Below are positions 22,587 to 24,036 of a DNA stretch of 24,036 bases, piece by piece. The notes under the pieces were generated by a model, which saw only the letters and a program-made list of their open reading frames with translations, was not told the DNA's origin and did no database searches. The stretch lies in assembly GCA_964593555.1 (NCBI GenBank), contig CAZQIC010000069.1, positions 1 through 24,036 of the forward strand. Direction: 5' to 3'. This DNA is from CAZQIC01 sp964593555 (lineage in GTDB: Bacteria > Bacteroidota > Bacteroidia > JAFLBG01). The first letter of the stretch is position 1; each line of letters starts with the position of its first letter. A program made the position numbers and the translations under genes.

Positions 22587-22606
22587 TTTTTGTCGGCAGG
22601 CTGATC

Positions 22607-23971
22607 CTATTTCTTCTTATTGCCAAAGATAAATTCTTTGTCAACTTTTTTTACCTCTGTACCGTCTTTTAGGAATCGTGAAACAGCGACATAGGGCCCG
22701 GTAATAATTTCTTCTCCTTCCTTAAGTCCGCTTATGATTTCAATGTTGTTTGCATCCTGTATTCCTGTTTTAACTTTTACCATTTTAGCAATACCATCTT
22801 TAAAAACAAAAATACATTCTTCTGGTTTTATTTTTTTGTCTTTATCGATCTTCTCCTCTTTTAAATTTTTCACTTCCAGTTCACCATCTTTTTCTTTCTT
22901 TGGTTCTTTTGTTTTTTCTGTTTCTAAAGTGTCCATTCGGGTGGTAACAGATTGTATTGGTACCATAATAATCTTTTTTGCTGCTTTTGTTTGTATATCA
23001 ACCGTGGCCGACATGCCCGGGCGAAAAGGAGAGTAGCTTGGGTTTTTTTCATCAAGAAGATCTTTGTAAGATTCCTGAAGTACGCGGATCTTTACAGCGA
23101 AATTTGTCACCTGGTCCGAACTTATTCCATTAACATTTGCAGAGTTAGCAATTTCGGTTACAATGCCCTTAAATGTTCTGTCAACATAGGCGTCAACTTC
23201 AATTAAAGATGTATCGTTAAGTTTTACACGAACAATATCATTTTCATTTACATCAATACTTACTTCCATTTCATTTAAGTTGGCAATACGCATTAACTCT
23301 GTGCCCGCCATTTGTGTTGTTCCAACCACCCGTTCACCCAATTCTACATTTAACTTTGAAACAGTTCCTGTAACCGGTGAATAAATACTTGTTCTTGATA
23401 AGTTGTCATTCGCTTCTTTTAATGAAGCCTCAGAACTTTTTACATTAAACTCTGCTGCCTTTACACTTTCTCCACTCGCATTAACATCTGATCTTGATCC
23501 TTCGTAAGCGGCCCTGGCTGCATCAAAATCGGCTTGTGAAATGGCGCCCTGGTCAAAAAGTTTTTTACTTCTTTTAAAAGAACTCTCAGCATTTTCAAAT
23601 TGCGCTTTTACTTGTTCGAGGCGGGCTTTAGAATTACTCAGGTTAGCTTTAGAAGTATTCAATGATGCTTCCATGCGCTCCATGTTAGAAACATATTGGT
23701 CGGGGCGGATCTTGATCAGGAGATCCCCTTTTTTTACAAGAGCGCCTTCTTTCACGGGGAGTTCAACAATTTCGCCGGAAACATCGGGACTAAGTTTTAC
23801 TTCTACTTCAGGTTGTATCTTTCCATTCGCAGAAACTGTTTCTATGATAGTCCCCCTCGATGCCTTTTCAACAGTAACGTTTAATAGGCCATCTTGCGAG
23901 CAGCTTTTTAAACTAACAACACTTATCAGTATAATTATGCCTGCACCAAAAAGAAAAAAAAGTTTTTTCAT
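22607..23971 (-). CDS. Periplasmic adaptor (membrane fusion protein, HlyD/MacA/RND type) of an efflux pump
   Basis: Links an inner-membrane transporter to a TolC-like channel in the periplasm. The 454 residues have an N-terminal hydrophobic segment (3-23) ending SLKSC (C24), which may be lipidated, although the lysine at -2 is unusual. A lipoyl half-motif (SPDVSGEIVELPVKEG, about 62-77) leads to a long coiled coil (about 95-195, many A, S, E and K), then SIYSPVTGTVSKLNVELGE, the second lipoyl half, and beta-barrel segments with SPFRPGMSATVDI. Residues 347-385 are a Lys/Glu-rich insert absent from compact family members. The partner pump and TolC genes are not in the window and may lie to the right. 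Starts the operon with tsaB and the small membrane gene. Confidence 0.9.
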   Translation of the reverse strand: MKKLFFLFGAGIIILISVVSLKSCSQDGLLNVTVEKASRGTIIETVSANGKIQPEVEVKLSPDVSGEIVELPVKEGALVKKGDLLIKIRPDQYVSNMERMEASLNTSKANLSNSKARLEQVKAQFENAESSFKRSKKLFDQGAISQADFDAARAAYEGSRSDVNASGESVKAAEFNVKSSEASLKEANDNLSRTSIYSPVTGTVSKLNVELGERVVGTTQMAGTELMRIANLNEMEVSIDVNENDIVRVKLNDTSLIEVDAYVDRTFKGIVTEIANSANVNGISSDQVTNFAVKIRVLQESYKDLLDEKNPSYSPFRPGMSATVDIQTKAAKKIIMVPIQSVTTRMDTLETEKTKEPKKEKDGELEVKNLKEEKIDKDKKIKPEECIFVFKDGIAKMVKVKTGIQDANNIEIISGLKEGEEIITGPYVAVSRFLKDGTEVKKVDKEFIFGNKKK

Positions 23972-24036
23972 TCAGTTCTATTTTAAGGTGGGTTCTAAAA
24001 ATTCACTTTTAGAGATTTGACTAAAAATCGGAGAAC

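Noticed and set aside
22588..22606. GC-richer stretch (GTCGGCAGGCTG) between tsaB and the efflux adaptor as another copy of the tsaB palindrome
   Set aside because: It lacks matching arms and the GAAGTTGG flanks; too short to call a copy.

Overview
The window looks like chromosome of a Bacteroidota (Flavobacteriia/Sphingobacteriia-like) bacterium. The DNA is AT-rich. Three large secreted proteins carry type IX secretion system (T9SS) C-terminal sorting domains, one of type A and two of type B (gliding-motility/CHU_C type). Many lipoproteins have charged residues directly after the lipid-bearing Cys. Several promoters fit the Bacteroidota -7 element TAnnTTTG, and Shine-Dalgarno sequences are mostly absent. 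I see no rRNA, tRNA, CRISPR array, integrase or transposase.

Layout. (1) 3-3827 (+): the 3' part of a giant beta-helix adhesin-like protein made of two-tier repeats of about 390 bp and ending in a T9SS type A domain. (2) 3832-6266 (-): a two-gene operon of a short-loop sensor histidine kinase and phosphoglycerate mutase GpmI, overlapping by 1 base. (3) 6368-7645 (+): a membrane-anchored metallophosphoesterase with an internal twin-arginine motif. (4) 7646-7872 (+): a promoter, a 35-residue single-span membrane peptide and a strong terminator. (5) 7890-9260 (+): an M20 dipeptidase. (6) 9328-13955 (+): a compact six-gene run with two lipoproteins carrying DUF4214/DUF1549-like helical repeats, a Tat-exported DUF1501 protein, a lipoprotein cytochrome c with an unusual CX4CH haem motif, an Ig-like lipoprotein and a LEA14-type lipoprotein. 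(7) 13962-19991 (-): two tandem paralogues of about 1000 residues, each with a conserved N-terminal domain, one seven-unit SBBP beta-propeller, two PKD domains and a T9SS type B domain. (8) 20278-21675 (+): a secreted YD-repeat-like protein and a small STAS-like protein. (9) 21687-23971 (-): an operon of an RND/ABC efflux adaptor, tRNA t6A factor TsaB and a two-span membrane peptide.

Two things stand out. The six-gene run 9328-13955 contains the parts of the planctomycete PSCyt1/DUF1549/DUF1501 module, but split into separate, mostly surface-type lipoproteins; its job is unknown. Second, tsaB carries an in-frame GC-rich palindromic insert flanked by 13-bp direct repeats that are read in two different frames, giving about 18 extra residues in an otherwise conserved tRNA-modification protein. 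The remaining genes are ordinary housekeeping or cell-envelope functions.
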